Assembly: GCA_017306865.1 (NCBI GenBank)
Contig: JAFKHH010000012.1
Span: forward strand, 310,001-374,000
Direction of reading: 5' to 3'
Source: Filimonas sp.
GTDB taxonomy: Bacteria; Bacteroidota; Bacteroidia; Chitinophagales; Chitinophagaceae
Length of the DNA: 64,000 nucleotides
The translations under genes and the position numbers were made by a program. The stretch's first letter is position 1; every line of letters starts with the position of its first letter. The notes beneath the pieces were generated by a model. The model ran no database searches. It had not been told where the DNA came from and saw nothing but the letters and a program-made list of their open reading frames with translations. Of the stretch, positions 25,511 through 34,330 are shown piece by piece.

Positions 25511-25572
25511 AAACCTGACAGGTCTTATTATGATTATTCTATAAAATGGTTTTTAAAAGACCTGTCAGGTTT
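25511..25572. repeat. Perfect 16-bp inverted repeat between kdpB and kdpC
   Basis: AAACCTGACAGGTCTT (25511-25526) and AAGACCTGTCAGGTTT (25557-25572) are exact complements with a 30-nt spacer. It would form a strong hairpin within the operon transcript and could act as an attenuator or RNA-processing site that sets subunit ratios. Each arm also contains the smaller palindrome ACCTG-A-CAGGT. Confidence 0.7.
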
Positions 25573-25593
25573 ATTGTAATCGGTGTAAATTTT

Positions 25594-27642
25594 TTAAATA
25601 AACAATGCCAGTATCATATCGATCAGTTTAATGCCTATGAACGGAGCGATCACACCTCCCAAACCATAGATCAATAAGTTTCTTCTAAGTAACGCACTTG
25701 CACCGATCGGTTTGTATGCAACACCTTTCAATGAAAGCGGTATTAGTAATGGGATAATGATCGCGTTGAAAATAACGGCAGATAAAATTGCGCTTTGCGG
25801 ACTTTGCAAGTGCATAATGTTTAATGCCTGTAATGCCGGAATGGAGCTGATGAACAATGCTGGTACAATAGCAAAATATTTAGCTACGTCGTTAGCAATA
25901 GAAAAAGTAGTGATTGTGCCGCGTGTGATCAGCAGTTGCTTACCTATCTCTACTATTTCAATTAGTTTAGTTGGATCATTGTCCAGGTCCACCATGTTAC
26001 CTGCTTCTTTAGCTGCTTGTGTGCCGCTATTCATAGCCACGCCCACATCCGCTTGCGCAAGGGCAGGAGCGTCGTTGGTGCCATCCCCCATCATGGCAAC
26101 CAACTTGCCACTTACCTGTTCCTTCTTTATGTAGTTCATTTTATCTTCCGGTTTTGCTTCCGCGATAAAATCATCTACACCAGCTTTTTCTGCAATGTAT
26201 TTTGCGGTTAACGGATTGTCGCCTGTTACCATTACTGTTTTTACGCCCATCTTGCGCAGACGTGCGAAACGTTCCTGTATGCCGGGCTTAATAATATCCT
26301 GCAGTTCTATTACACCCAGCACTTCCTGGTTTTGGCTTACCACCAGCGGTGTGCCTCCGTTAGATGAAATAGATCTTACCTGTTCCTCTGTCTCTTTTGG
26401 AAAATTGTTGCCTGCCTTAATAGCTATGTTGCGAATAGCATCGAATGCACCTTTGCGGATCTTCAGGCCAGAAGGCATATCTATACCACTACTTCTTGTT
26501 TCCGCAGTAAATTCAATAAAGCGTGCGCCAGTTGTATTAAAGCTGTTCACATTGAGGTTAGCAAGTTCAATGATTGATTTCCCCTCTGGTGTTTCATCTG
26601 CCAGTGATGCCAGCACGCACGCTTTAATGAATACTTTTTTATCTATACCATTAGCAGGGTAGAAGTTAGTAGCCTTACGGTTACCTATGGTGATCGTGCC
26701 AGTTTTGTCCAGCAGCAATGTATCTACGTCACCCGCTGTTTCTACAGCTTTACCACTCTTGGTAATTACATTCGCACGCAATGCACGGTCCATACCTGCA
26801 ATGCCAATTGCGCTAAGTAAACCACCGATAGTCGTTGGAATGAGGCAAACGAATAACGAAATGAATGCAGCTATGCTGATAGTTGTATTAGCATAATCTG
26901 CAAATGGTTTCAGTGTTACGCATACAATCACAAAGATGATGGTAAAGCTTGCCAGCAGGATTGTTAGTGCGATCTCGTTTGGTGTTTTCTGGCGGCTTGC
27001 ACCCTCTACCAGTGCGATCATCTTGTCAAGAAAGCTTTCGCCCGGGTCGGTTGTTACACGCACTTTTATTTTGTCAGACAGTACCTTTGTACCACCTGTT
27101 ACGCTTGATTTATCTCCTCCCGCTTCTCTTATTACAGGAGCAGATTCGCCTGTAATAGCACTTTCATCAATGGTAGCCAGGCCTTTTATGATCTCTCCAT
27201 CCATCGGGATAATATCGCCTGCTTCACAAACAAACAAGTCACCTTTTTTGAGTTGGGAAGAAGGAACAATATGAATTTCGTCTGTAAATATTTCACCTAC
27301 TATACTTACTTTCTTGGCGGGTGTTTCTTCACGTGTTTTACGAAGACTATCAGCCTGTGCTTTACCACGCGCTTCTGCAATAGCTTCCGCAAAATTGGCA
27401 AAGAGCAGCGTCAGCAATAGTATAATGAACACGGCGAGGTTATAAGAGAAATTGCCAATGGTCTTATCATTTACCTTAAAGGAATAGGCTGTTACGAATA
27501 ACATAATGACAGTGCCTATTTCCACGGTGAACATAACAGGGTTGCGAAACATAGCACGAGGACTTAGTTTCACAAATGATTGCTTCAATGCTGGTAACAC
27601 CAGCTCTTTGGCAAACATGGAAGATTTATTAGAGTTCTTCAT
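25594..27642 (-). CDS. kdpB: Potassium-transporting P-type ATPase subunit KdpB
   Basis: The 682-residue catalytic subunit has all P-type ATPase motifs: the actuator sequence [10 protein letters not shown] (about residue 150), the phosphorylation site [14 protein letters not shown] (about 305), the nucleotide-binding domain, and [22 protein letters not shown] (about 510) followed by membrane helices to the C-terminus. Length matches E. coli KdpB (682). It energises potassium uptake through KdpA. Confidence 0.98.
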   Translation of the reverse strand: MKNSNKSSMFAKELVLPALKQSFVKLSPRAMFRNPVMFTVEIGTVIMLFVTAYSFKVNDKTIGNFSYNLAVFIILLLTLLFANFAEAIAEARGKAQADSLRKTREETPAKKVSIVGEIFTDEIHIVPSSQLKKGDLFVCEAGDIIPMDGEIIKGLATIDESAITGESAPVIREAGGDKSSVTGGTKVLSDKIKVRVTTDPGESFLDKMIALVEGASRQKTPNEIALTILLASFTIIFVIVCVTLKPFADYANTTISIAAFISLFVCLIPTTIGGLLSAIGIAGMDRALRANVITKSGKAVETAGDVDTLLLDKTGTITIGNRKATNFYPANGIDKKVFIKACVLASLADETPEGKSIIELANLNVNSFNTTGARFIEFTAETRSSGIDMPSGLKIRKGAFDAIRNIAIKAGNNFPKETEEQVRSISSNGGTPLVVSQNQEVLGVIELQDIIKPGIQERFARLRKMGVKTVMVTGDNPLTAKYIAEKAGVDDFIAEAKPEDKMNYIKKEQVSGKLVAMMGDGTNDAPALAQADVGVAMNSGTQAAKEAGNMVDLDNDPTKLIEIVEIGKQLLITRGTITTFSIANDVAKYFAIVPALFISSIPALQALNIMHLQSPQSAILSAVIFNAIIIPLLIPLSLKGVAYKPIGASALLRRNLLIYGLGGVIAPFIGIKLIDMILALFI

Positions 27643-27666
27643 TTTATAAGTAGTTTAATGTATATG

Positions 27667-27776
27667 GTGAATTGTCAATAGTGAATGGTGAAAAGCGCAA
27701 GGCTGTTTGTTAATTGTGTTCATATTGCTATTTATTTTCAACTTTATTTCTTCACTACTGACCATTCACAATTCAC
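27667..27776. repeat. Intergenic dyad repeat between kdpA and kdpB
   Basis: GTGAATTGTCAATAGTGAAT (from 27667) and, inverted, TTCACTACTGACCATTCACA (from 27751) fill most of the gap. The right-hand arm is, in reverse complement, 25 of 26 bases identical to 34966-34991, showing a dispersed family. Confidence 0.6.
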
Positions 27777-27780
27777 TTCT

Positions 27781-29493
27781 TTATCTGCTAAACAGCTCTG
27801 CTATTGGCCCTAATACTAATGCCGGAAAAAATGACAAGGCATTAATAATAAAGATCACTGCAAACGTCATAGCGCCAAATGTTATGGAGTCTGTTCTTAA
27901 TGTACCTGCAGATTCAGGAACATATTTTTTGTTTGCAAGCAAACCCACTATTGCAACCGGCCCTATGATCGGTATAAAGCGAGCCAGTATCAGCACGATG
28001 CCTGTAGACACGTTCCAGAATGTATTGTTGTCACCCAGTCCTTCAAAGCCACTACCATTGTTCGCATTGGATGAGGTAAACTCATACAGCATTTCTGAGA
28101 AGCCGTGATAGCTTGGATTGTTTAGCCAGGAAGATGGTTTCACAGCCCACGCTATTTCTGGATGATGCGCAGAGAAGTAGGCTGCAAGTGCAACGCCGCC
28201 TTTGACCAGGAAGGCCGAAAGCAAGGTCACAAGTGCGGCTATTTTTATTTCACGTGCCTCCACCTTATGCCCCATAAACTCAGGTGTGCGCCCAACCATG
28301 AGACCGGAGATAAACACCGCGACTATTATATAAATGAGATAGTTTAATATACCTACGCCGCAGCCTCCATAAAATGCATTGATCATCATACCAAGCATTT
28401 GCATCATGCCGGATAGAGGCATGGAGCTGTCATGCATAGAGTTAACGGAACCTGTAGAGATAATAGTAGTTACGATGCTCCAGTAGCCTGAACTGGCAGG
28501 GCCGAAGCGTACCTCTTTACCTTCCATAGCACCGGTTGGCTGTGCTACACCTAAGTGAGCAATGGCCGGGTTGCCGTGTATTTCTGCCACCATTGTTGGT
28601 ACAAGCAGTATCAGCATGCCGACCGTCATTATCCCAAATATGACATTCGCAAATTTTCGTTTACGTATATAAATGCCCATAGCAAATATCATTGCAATAG
28701 GTATGATCATCTGTGCAATTAACTCAACCATGTTGGTTAAATAAGTTGGATTCTCTAACGGGTGTGCAGAGTTTGCACCAAACCATCCACCACCATTTGT
28801 ACCCAGGTGTTTGATGGCAATAAAACCAGCGGCTGGCCCGCGGGATACATTTACTGTATCGCCCTGTAAAGTTGTGATCGTATCCTTGCCATCATAGCTG
28901 GTTGGAGAGCCACTAAAAGCCATGATAACAGCCATTACGATGCAAAGTGGCAATAATATTCTTGTGATGGTTTTTACAAAAATGCTCCAGAAGTTACCCA
29001 GGTTGTTGACTGTTTTTTCTTTCAGGCCATTAAGCACACCAACCAATACAGCAATACCTGTAGCCGCACTTACAAACTGTAAGAACATTAGCACGAATGT
29101 TTGTGTCAGGTAGGTAACGCCTGTTTCGCCAGAGTAGTGCTGCAGGTTGCAGTTTACCAGGAAGCTGATAGCGGTGTTAAAGGCAAGGTCTGGCGTTTGT
29201 GCCGGGTTGCCATCCGGGTTAAGTGGTAATTTGTCCTGGAATAACAACATGAAAAAAGCATACACAAACCAAAGGAGATTGATGGTAAGCATAGCTTTTA
29301 AAAAATCTTTCCAGTCCATTTTTTTCTGTGGGTCAATGCCGCACATACGATAGATAAAACGTTCAAAAGGATTCAGGAAATCCAGCATCGTTTTATTGCC
29401 GGAGAAAACCTTTGCGATATATTTCCCCAAAGGGATTGCCAGCAAAACGGTGATAAGAAAGGTAACGATGACGCCTGTTAATTCTGTATTCAT
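27781..29493 (-). CDS. kdpA: Potassium-transporting ATPase subunit KdpA
   Basis: The 570-residue channel-like subunit has about ten membrane helices and four selectivity-filter loops, visible as VNCNLQHYSGETG, TNGGGWFGANSAHPLENP, FYGGCGVGILNYL and SSNANNGSGFEGL. These are strongly conserved in KdpA, and the size is near the family norm (557 in E. coli). It selects potassium for the KdpFABC complex in the inner membrane. Confidence 0.98.
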   Translation of the reverse strand: MNTELTGVIVTFLITVLLAIPLGKYIAKVFSGNKTMLDFLNPFERFIYRMCGIDPQKKMDWKDFLKAMLTINLLWFVYAFFMLLFQDKLPLNPDGNPAQTPDLAFNTAISFLVNCNLQHYSGETGVTYLTQTFVLMFLQFVSAATGIAVLVGVLNGLKEKTVNNLGNFWSIFVKTITRILLPLCIVMAVIMAFSGSPTSYDGKDTITTLQGDTVNVSRGPAAGFIAIKHLGTNGGGWFGANSAHPLENPTYLTNMVELIAQMIIPIAMIFAMGIYIRKRKFANVIFGIMTVGMLILLVPTMVAEIHGNPAIAHLGVAQPTGAMEGKEVRFGPASSGYWSIVTTIISTGSVNSMHDSSMPLSGMMQMLGMMINAFYGGCGVGILNYLIYIIVAVFISGLMVGRTPEFMGHKVEAREIKIAALVTLLSAFLVKGGVALAAYFSAHHPEIAWAVKPSSWLNNPSYHGFSEMLYEFTSSNANNGSGFEGLGDNNTFWNVSTGIVLILARFIPIIGPVAIVGLLANKKYVPESAGTLRTDSITFGAMTFAVIFIINALSFFPALVLGPIAELFSR

Positions 29494-29539
29494 TACAATA
29501 TGAAAATTTGAAATGAGCGAATGGATAATAATTTTCCGG

Positions 29540-29620
29540 CTAAAATTTTTCCGGCTTTACGAGTACATATACCAGGTAAATGAATACCAGTATGGAAACA
29601 ATTAGCAATAAGTTGATCAT
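29540..29620 (-). CDS. kdpF: KdpF, 26-residue stabilising subunit
   Basis: An ATG at 29620 opens a 26-codon frame, a single hydrophobic helix ending in YVLVKPEKF. The closing VLxKPEKF is the signature of KdpF, which stabilises the KdpABC complex in the membrane. It lies 46 bp upstream of kdpA, its usual place. It is too short for routine gene calling. Confidence 0.92.
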   Translation of the reverse strand: MINLLLIVSILVFIYLVYVLVKPEKF

Positions 29621-29631
29621 TGTTGTCGGAT

Positions 29632-29715
29632 TTAAATTTTATCAAACAGGTCTATTGATTTGTAAAAAAGCCAGAAGCAAATAAGGCCTGTGATGAAATA
29701 GAGTGCGATGAGCAT
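29632..29715 (-). CDS. 27-residue membrane protein ahead of kdpF
   Basis: An ATG at 29715 opens a 27-codon frame, a hydrophobic helix (LIALYFITGLICFWLFY) followed by KSIDLFDKI and a stop 11 bp before the kdpF start. Its size, single helix and charged tail make it look like a second KdpF-type subunit. I have an impression of similar short frames in front of kdpF in other Bacteroidota, but could not check. Confidence 0.6.
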   Translation of the reverse strand: MLIALYFITGLICFWLFYKSIDLFDKI

Positions 29716-29771
29716 GATGTATCTTTTAGTATAAGAAATAGCGTGTGGTTAACCGTTAGCCAGTAACAGGA

Positions 29772-30125
29772 TTAAGAACAGACTTGTCGTATGTAAGTAG
29801 AATAAAGTGTTACAGGCGTTTTTGCCTGCACTAGTTTCCATTCTTCCCTTCCGCACACAGAACGCATAGCTGAAAAAGAGAAAATGAAGATGTTTTCAAT
29901 CGCATTTTTAACCGCTGTGTTACCACGCGTATATATATGATCTGCTACAGACATACATTTTGATACAATTGCAATATTGTGCCCTCGCAGCATTCTTTCT
30001 GTGTAATCAGTAAATACCTGGATGGTTTTCAAAATGTCGCCTATGATCATTGGCGCTTTAAGGGAGTCTTTTATTTCGGGTAGTTCATCTGCCAGCATTG
30101 CCGGCACTTCGTATTGGTTTAACAT
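29772..30125 (-). CDS. Conserved hypothetical protein (soluble, about 117 residues)
   Basis: The ATG at 30125 gives MLNQYEVPAMLADELPEI and a 117-residue soluble helical protein. The middle section, ADHIYTRGNTAVKNAIENIFIFS, is well ordered and looks like a conserved core. I do not recognise a characterised family. The start at 30125 is preferred to an upstream TTG because homologous-looking sequence begins here. It faces the same way as the kdp operon but is separated from it by about 55 bp with no shared signal. Confidence 0.6.
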   Translation of the reverse strand: MLNQYEVPAMLADELPEIKDSLKAPMIIGDILKTIQVFTDYTERMLRGHNIAIVSKCMSVADHIYTRGNTAVKNAIENIFIFSFSAMRSVCGREEWKLVQAKTPVTLYSTYIRQVCS

Positions 30126-30247
30126 AACCTGTTCGTTTAATATATACAGAGATGCCAAACAGGGTGCCAGCGGGTATGAAATGAATATAATTTCTTTATA
30201 ATCAAATTATTATATGGTTTTTGATCCCTGCCTGCCACTAGGCGGTA

Positions 30248-30285
30248 TTTTCAAAATGGAAAGGTTTTTTTCAAAATGGAAAGGT
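30248..30285 (+). repeat. Two direct copies of an 18-bp sequence with 20-bp period
   Basis: TTTTCAAAATGGAAAGGT occurs at 30248-30265 and again at 30268-30285. The period of two helical turns, in the region between divergent genes (29772-30125 and 30410-30982), fits tandem binding sites for a regulator. Confidence 0.6.
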
Positions 30286-30409
30286 GATGCCTGTGGAGAA
30301 AAACCATACAAGTAGCGCTAAATGCCTGTAAATATTGCATTTCGGGCCTGATGGAGTATTGTGGTATTGCTTTGGAAATAGTATTTGGTACAACAAACAA
30401 ATAAATGAA

Positions 30410-30982
30410 ATGGAAGACCCGGTCATTATTATAAGGCAGGCAACAGGTGCAGATGCACAATATGCAGACTTGATAGTAAAAGAAATGAAACGTTCAGCTT
30501 TGGAACGCGGTTGCGGCATATCAGAAAGAAAACCCGGATATATAATTGAGAAGATGAATGAAGGAAAAGCAATCATTGCTGTTACTGAAAATGGCGAATG
30601 GGTTGGTTTCTCCTATTATGAAATATGGAGCAATGGTACGTTTATTTCCAACTCTGGTATGATCGTTTCCCCATTGTACCGCAAACATGGTGTAGCGCAC
30701 ATGATCAAAGAGAAAGTATTTGCTATGTGCCGCGCCAAATATCCGGAAGCAAAAATATTCAGTATTACATCCGGCCTTTCTATTATGAAGATGAATACGG
30801 AATTAGGCTTTGAACCTGTAACATATAGTGAGATCGTACAGGATGAAGTATTCTGGAAAGGTTGCAGTAGCTGTGTGAATTATGATGTACTGTGCAGTAA
30901 AGGATACAAAAACTGTTTGTGTACAGCGATGTTGTATGAGCCGAAAGCAGTGAATTTTGAAAGGTCAATGGTGAAAGCCTGA
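30410..30982 (+). CDS. GNAT acetyltransferase, N-acetylglutamate synthase-like (arg-cluster type)
   Basis: The 190-residue protein has a GNAT fold with GEWVGFSYYEIWS, SGMIVSPLYRKHGVAHMIKE (acetyl-CoA loop) and the C-terminal signature CSSCVNYDVLCSKGYKNCLC. From memory, this cysteine-rich ending is typical of the acetyltransferase found at the head of arginine biosynthesis clusters in Bacteroidota, proposed to act as N-acetylglutamate synthase. No arg genes are next to it here. The ATG at 30410 starts the GNAT homology; earlier codons add an unrelated extension. Confidence 0.75.
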   Translation: MEDPVIIIRQATGADAQYADLIVKEMKRSALERGCGISERKPGYIIEKMNEGKAIIAVTENGEWVGFSYYEIWSNGTFISNSGMIVSPLYRKHGVAHMIKEKVFAMCRAKYPEAKIFSITSGLSIMKMNTELGFEPVTYSEIVQDEVFWKGCSSCVNYDVLCSKGYKNCLCTAMLYEPKAVNFERSMVKA

Positions 30983-31004
30983 TAGCGTTTTCTTAATAGC
31001 CGCT

Positions 31005-31034
31005 GTTCGACATCTTCCGAAGGGCATGTCGAAC
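31005..31034. repeat. Intergenic hairpin
   Basis: GTTCGACAT and ATGTCGAAC form a 9-bp stem with a 12-nt loop just after the GNAT gene. It could be a weak terminator or a dispersed hairpin repeat. Confidence 0.45.
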
Positions 31035-31081
31035 TATAGATAAATAGGGATGTCTATCTCATCTTTACTTTTACAAACAGC

Positions 31082-31103
31082 GAGATTAGCGATCGCTTAT
31101 CTC
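31082..31103. repeat. 22-bp near-perfect palindrome
   Basis: GAGATTAGCGATCGCTTATCTC is self-complementary except for one pair in each arm, with an AGCGATCGCT core. It lies 16 bp past the stop codon of the regulator encoded on the minus strand and could be its terminator stem. Confidence 0.45.
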
Positions 31104-31118
31104 TTTCCGTGAAATCTC

Positions 31119-31754
31119 CTATAAAAATTTTTGTTCTGTTGCCGCTTTAATCAGGGCGGCAACATTTTTAACCTGGAATTTTTGCAACAGGTTTTTTCTA
31201 TGTGTTTCTACTGTAAGCGGGCTTAGGTGTAATTGTTCTGCAATAGCGGTAGTCGTTTTTCCTTCGGCAATAAGGAGAAGCATCTCTTTCTCGCGTTTGG
31301 TTAGCTGGGCTATTCCCTTCAGTTCACTGGCAGAAGGCCGCATCATAATCTCACGGGCAGATTTACTGAAAGTAACAAGACCGGCAAGCGCCTCATTAAT
31401 GCAATAGATCAGCTCTTCCCCGGAAATATTTTTTAGCAGATAACCCGACGCCCCTTGTTGCAGCATTTGCATGATCATGCTTCGCTCACTGTGATTACTA
31501 ATGGCCAATACAATTGTATCTGGCGATATTTTTTTTATTTCCCTGCACAAGTCTATTCCATTCGCGTCAGGTAAAGTAATGTCGAGCAGAACAATCGTAA
31601 CCGTATTTAATTGCAGGTAAGAAAGAAATGCTGCACCAGAAGTAAAGCATCCGGCTATTTCTATATGCGCAGCATTGCTTAGCAGCTTTTGCAAGCCTTC
31701 CAGCACGATCAGGTGATCATCTACAATTGCAATCCTTGCTTTATGCTCCCACAT
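31119..31754 (-). CDS. NarL/FixJ-family response regulator
   Basis: The 211-residue protein has a receiver domain (IAIVDDHLIVLEGL; aspartate in IVLLDITLPDANG; lysine in GYLLKNIS) and a LuxR helix-turn-helix (AQLTKREKEMLLLIAEGKTT... then LSPLTVETHRKNLLQKFQVK). Its start overlaps the end of the kinase gene by 14 bp, so the two form one coupled system. Confidence 0.92.
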   Translation of the reverse strand: MWEHKARIAIVDDHLIVLEGLQKLLSNAAHIEIAGCFTSGAAFLSYLQLNTVTIVLLDITLPDANGIDLCREIKKISPDTIVLAISNHSERSMIMQMLQQGASGYLLKNISGEELIYCINEALAGLVTFSKSAREIMMRPSASELKGIAQLTKREKEMLLLIAEGKTTTAIAEQLHLSPLTVETHRKNLLQKFQVKNVAALIKAATEQKFL

Positions 31755-33735
31755 GTAACTCTATGTTTATGGTAGTTCCCTCATTCACTATAGATTCTAT
31801 CTCCATTTTTCCCCTCAGGAAACCTACACGGTTTTTAATATTACTTAAGCCAATGCCATTCATGTCATCCTGTTTAAACGTGTCAAAGCCCCTGCCATTA
31901 TCCTCCAGCGTTATGTAAAATATGTTTTCATTCTGGCTGCATTGCAAAATAATGTTTGTAGCGTTTGCATGCCGTATCGCATTGCTCAGCAACTCTTGCA
32001 CTATCCTGTAAATATTTATTTGTGTTTGTTCAGGTATGACATGCTCCTCTATATTGTAAGCCTGGAATTCGATGGGCGCCTTTTGTGTGGTTAATGATTC
32101 GCACAAATCTTTTAATGCAGTTTGTAAGCCAAAGCGGATCAGGTTTATAGGCATCATGTTATGTGCTATGCGACGCAACTCAGTTACAGAGTTGTCCAAC
32201 TGTCCAATGATCTTTTCCATATCATTGCCTTGTGCCTGCGAAAGAGTGTAGCTATTCTGACTGGAAAGGTTGATCTTAATACCGGCAAGCATACCTCCAA
32301 GACCATCATGCAAGTCGCGGGCAAGCCGCCGTCTTTCCTGTTCTTCACCCATTAATACCGCCTGTCCGAATTTCAACTGCTGCTGCTGTTCCAGCTCCTT
32401 CAGTTCCTGCTGATGATTTTGCTCCTTCTGTTTTAGTAGTCGCTTATTGCTTTTGTAATAAAGGAAAATAAAAATGAGAATGATCAGGAGGGAAATGGAA
32501 ACAAGTGCAAAAAGAAGAATGATGAGGCGGCTGTTCTTTGCAGCATATTCAGCCTGCTCATTTTTTGCCTGCAATGCCAGTATTTCTCTTTCCTTCTCCG
32601 CACGCTGGTACTTTAGCTCCATCGCATTTACATCCTTTAGCAGGCTGCTTTCATGCAGGCTGTCACTTAGCGTACTATACTTTTTTTGGTACTCGTATGC
32701 TTGATTGTAATCGCCGAGGCCGGCATAGCTTTCTGCTAAGCCATCATATACTTCCAGCTTACTGTTTTCAATGCCCATTACATCTTCATCAGCAGCCAGT
32801 GTTTGTAGAATAGCTCTTGCCTGTACATATTTATGTTCTGCTAGTAAGGATTTTATTTTTAGAAAATTCAGCTCCTGGATAAGGAATGTTTTATTAGGCC
32901 CGTTTGCCAATGCAATGCCTTTGTCGAAGCAACTGACTGCCTGAGCATATTTCTTAAAGTGATGTAAATACATGCCTTCAGCAAGATAATAACCGGCGTA
33001 TAACTCTGAGCTGGGATAAGGGGCAAGTAGTTGTTTGATGGTGTCTAACGCAGCCCTTGCTTCAGTGAATTTTTCAAGATAAATGTAATTTTCTGCAGCA
33101 CGGTTATAGGCTGAAATGATGCGGGATGTTTGCGTGTTGCTTGCTTTTAAAATACGTAATGCATCGCCCAGGTACATTTCTGCTTTTTCATATTGCTTCA
33201 TGTTTAAAAAAGCTACGCCTATGCCTACATATTGCGATGCAACCAGCGCCGTGTCATTTGCTTTTAATGCAAGCGGTATAGCCTTGTTCACCACAATGTC
33301 AATATAGCCCCTGTCATTGTCATTACGTTGTTGTATTACGGCACAGTTACTCCAGATGTTCGACCGTGCTATGTATGTTTCTTTTGTATTGTACTTGCTC
33401 AGTAGGGAATCTGCTATTTTGTAGGCGGCTTCACTCTTCGAAAAATCTGTTACATAATAGAGATAACCTTCGTGTGCGTATGACAATGCATATAGATAAG
33501 GGTATTTTTTACTAAGACGACGTCCTTCTTCGAGATATTGCCTGGCTTTAAGAGAATCGCGCGGAACCCAAAAATATAGCAGAAAAAAATTAGCTCTTGC
33601 CCTTATACTATCAGAATCCGCATGTTGTAGTACTCCATTTAGACTATCAACATACTGTTGCTGATTCAACGGCAATTGTGCTTCGCAAAATAGCGGAAGG
33701 CAGGCTAGCAAAAGCGCACATATTATTCGGATCAT
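31741..33735 (-). CDS. TPR-containing sensor histidine kinase
   Basis: The 664-residue protein has a signal peptide (MIRIICALLLACLPLFCEAQ), a periplasmic array of TPR-like helices (about 25-385), one membrane helix (LIILLFALVSISLLIILIFI), a coiled coil, and a HisKA_3 kinase with the phosphoacceptor in RRRLARDLHDGLGGMLAGIK and HATPase motifs ELLSNAIRHANA, DNGRGFD and GIGLSNIKNRV. The ATG at 33735 is chosen because it starts the signal peptide. This periplasmic-TPR kinase layout is common in Bacteroidota. The signal is unknown. Confidence 0.9.
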   Translation of the reverse strand: MIRIICALLLACLPLFCEAQLPLNQQQYVDSLNGVLQHADSDSIRARANFFLLYFWVPRDSLKARQYLEEGRRLSKKYPYLYALSYAHEGYLYYVTDFSKSEAAYKIADSLLSKYNTKETYIARSNIWSNCAVIQQRNDNDRGYIDIVVNKAIPLALKANDTALVASQYVGIGVAFLNMKQYEKAEMYLGDALRILKASNTQTSRIISAYNRAAENYIYLEKFTEARAALDTIKQLLAPYPSSELYAGYYLAEGMYLHHFKKYAQAVSCFDKGIALANGPNKTFLIQELNFLKIKSLLAEHKYVQARAILQTLAADEDVMGIENSKLEVYDGLAESYAGLGDYNQAYEYQKKYSTLSDSLHESSLLKDVNAMELKYQRAEKEREILALQAKNEQAEYAAKNSRLIILLFALVSISLLIILIFIFLYYKSNKRLLKQKEQNHQQELKELEQQQQLKFGQAVLMGEEQERRRLARDLHDGLGGMLAGIKINLSSQNSYTLSQAQGNDMEKIIGQLDNSVTELRRIAHNMMPINLIRFGLQTALKDLCESLTTQKAPIEFQAYNIEEHVIPEQTQINIYRIVQELLSNAIRHANATNIILQCSQNENIFYITLEDNGRGFDTFKQDDMNGIGLSNIKNRVGFLRGKMEIESIVNEGTTINIELHVGA

Positions 33736-33824
33736 AGTAACAATATTAGCAACTATTCCAACGCTGAATTTCAATTTCGAAAAATACCTGAAAACAGGTA
33801 GAAATAAATACTGGTTTCCGGGGA

Positions 33825-33855
33825 TTGTCTTCGCTTACTACTGCGTCTAATTTTG
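33825..33855 (+). promoter_or_regulatory. Promoter of the two-lipoprotein unit
   Basis: TTG (33825-33827) and TAATTTTG (33848-33855) are 20 bp apart, matching the Bacteroidota boxes. A leader of about 60 nt precedes the ATG at 33920. Confidence 0.5.
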
Positions 33856-33919
33856 GCATCAAAAGAAAGAGGGATATATAAAGGCCTCTCAATAGTAAGC
33901 ATCAAATCAACATTAATTT

Positions 33920-34303
33920 ATGAAAACATTCAAATTCCTACTGCTGGCAGTTGCTGCCATTGTGTGCCTAAGTGCATGTTCAAAAAGTAAAGATGATAGT
34001 CCAGGCAGTTCTGTGCACAAAGCAAAGTTCCGGGTGGAAGTTTCGGCTGGTGCATCCATCATTGGTATGACCTATGGCTACGACGATCAGTTTAAAACAC
34101 AATCAACACCTTCGGGTACTGTTTGGGAAAGTGCAGAAGTAACTATTCCTGCCGGCGCACGCACCGTGTGGATGGAAACCAGCGGCCAGTCGCCAAATGC
34201 TTCAGGTACTATGAAAGCACAAATATATATAGACGGCGTGCTGAAGAAAGAAGTGACCAGCTCTGGTGTTGCATTAGTTGGTAGCCCCAGGTATAATTTT
34301 TAA
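33920..34303 (+). CDS. Small lipoprotein, hypothetical
   Basis: The 127-residue precursor begins with a lipoprotein signal peptide (KFLLLAVAAIVCLSAC, cysteine near residue 21) followed by a charged serine-rich linker of the kind used for outer membrane export. The mature part is beta-rich and looks like a small beta sandwich (KFRVEVSAGASIIGMTYGY ... AEVTIPAG). No enzymatic motif was seen. Another lipoprotein gene follows 27 bp downstream. Confidence 0.7.
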   Translation: MKTFKFLLLAVAAIVCLSACSKSKDDSPGSSVHKAKFRVEVSAGASIIGMTYGYDDQFKTQSTPSGTVWESAEVTIPAGARTVWMETSGQSPNASGTMKAQIYIDGVLKKEVTSSGVALVGSPRYNF

Positions 34304-34330
34304 TAGATAAGATTACGATAATAACAATCT

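Noticed and set aside
29716-29771. Sigma-54 promoter upstream of the kdp operon
   Set aside because: TGGC occurs, but the GC of the -12 element is not at the right distance, so there is no acceptable match.
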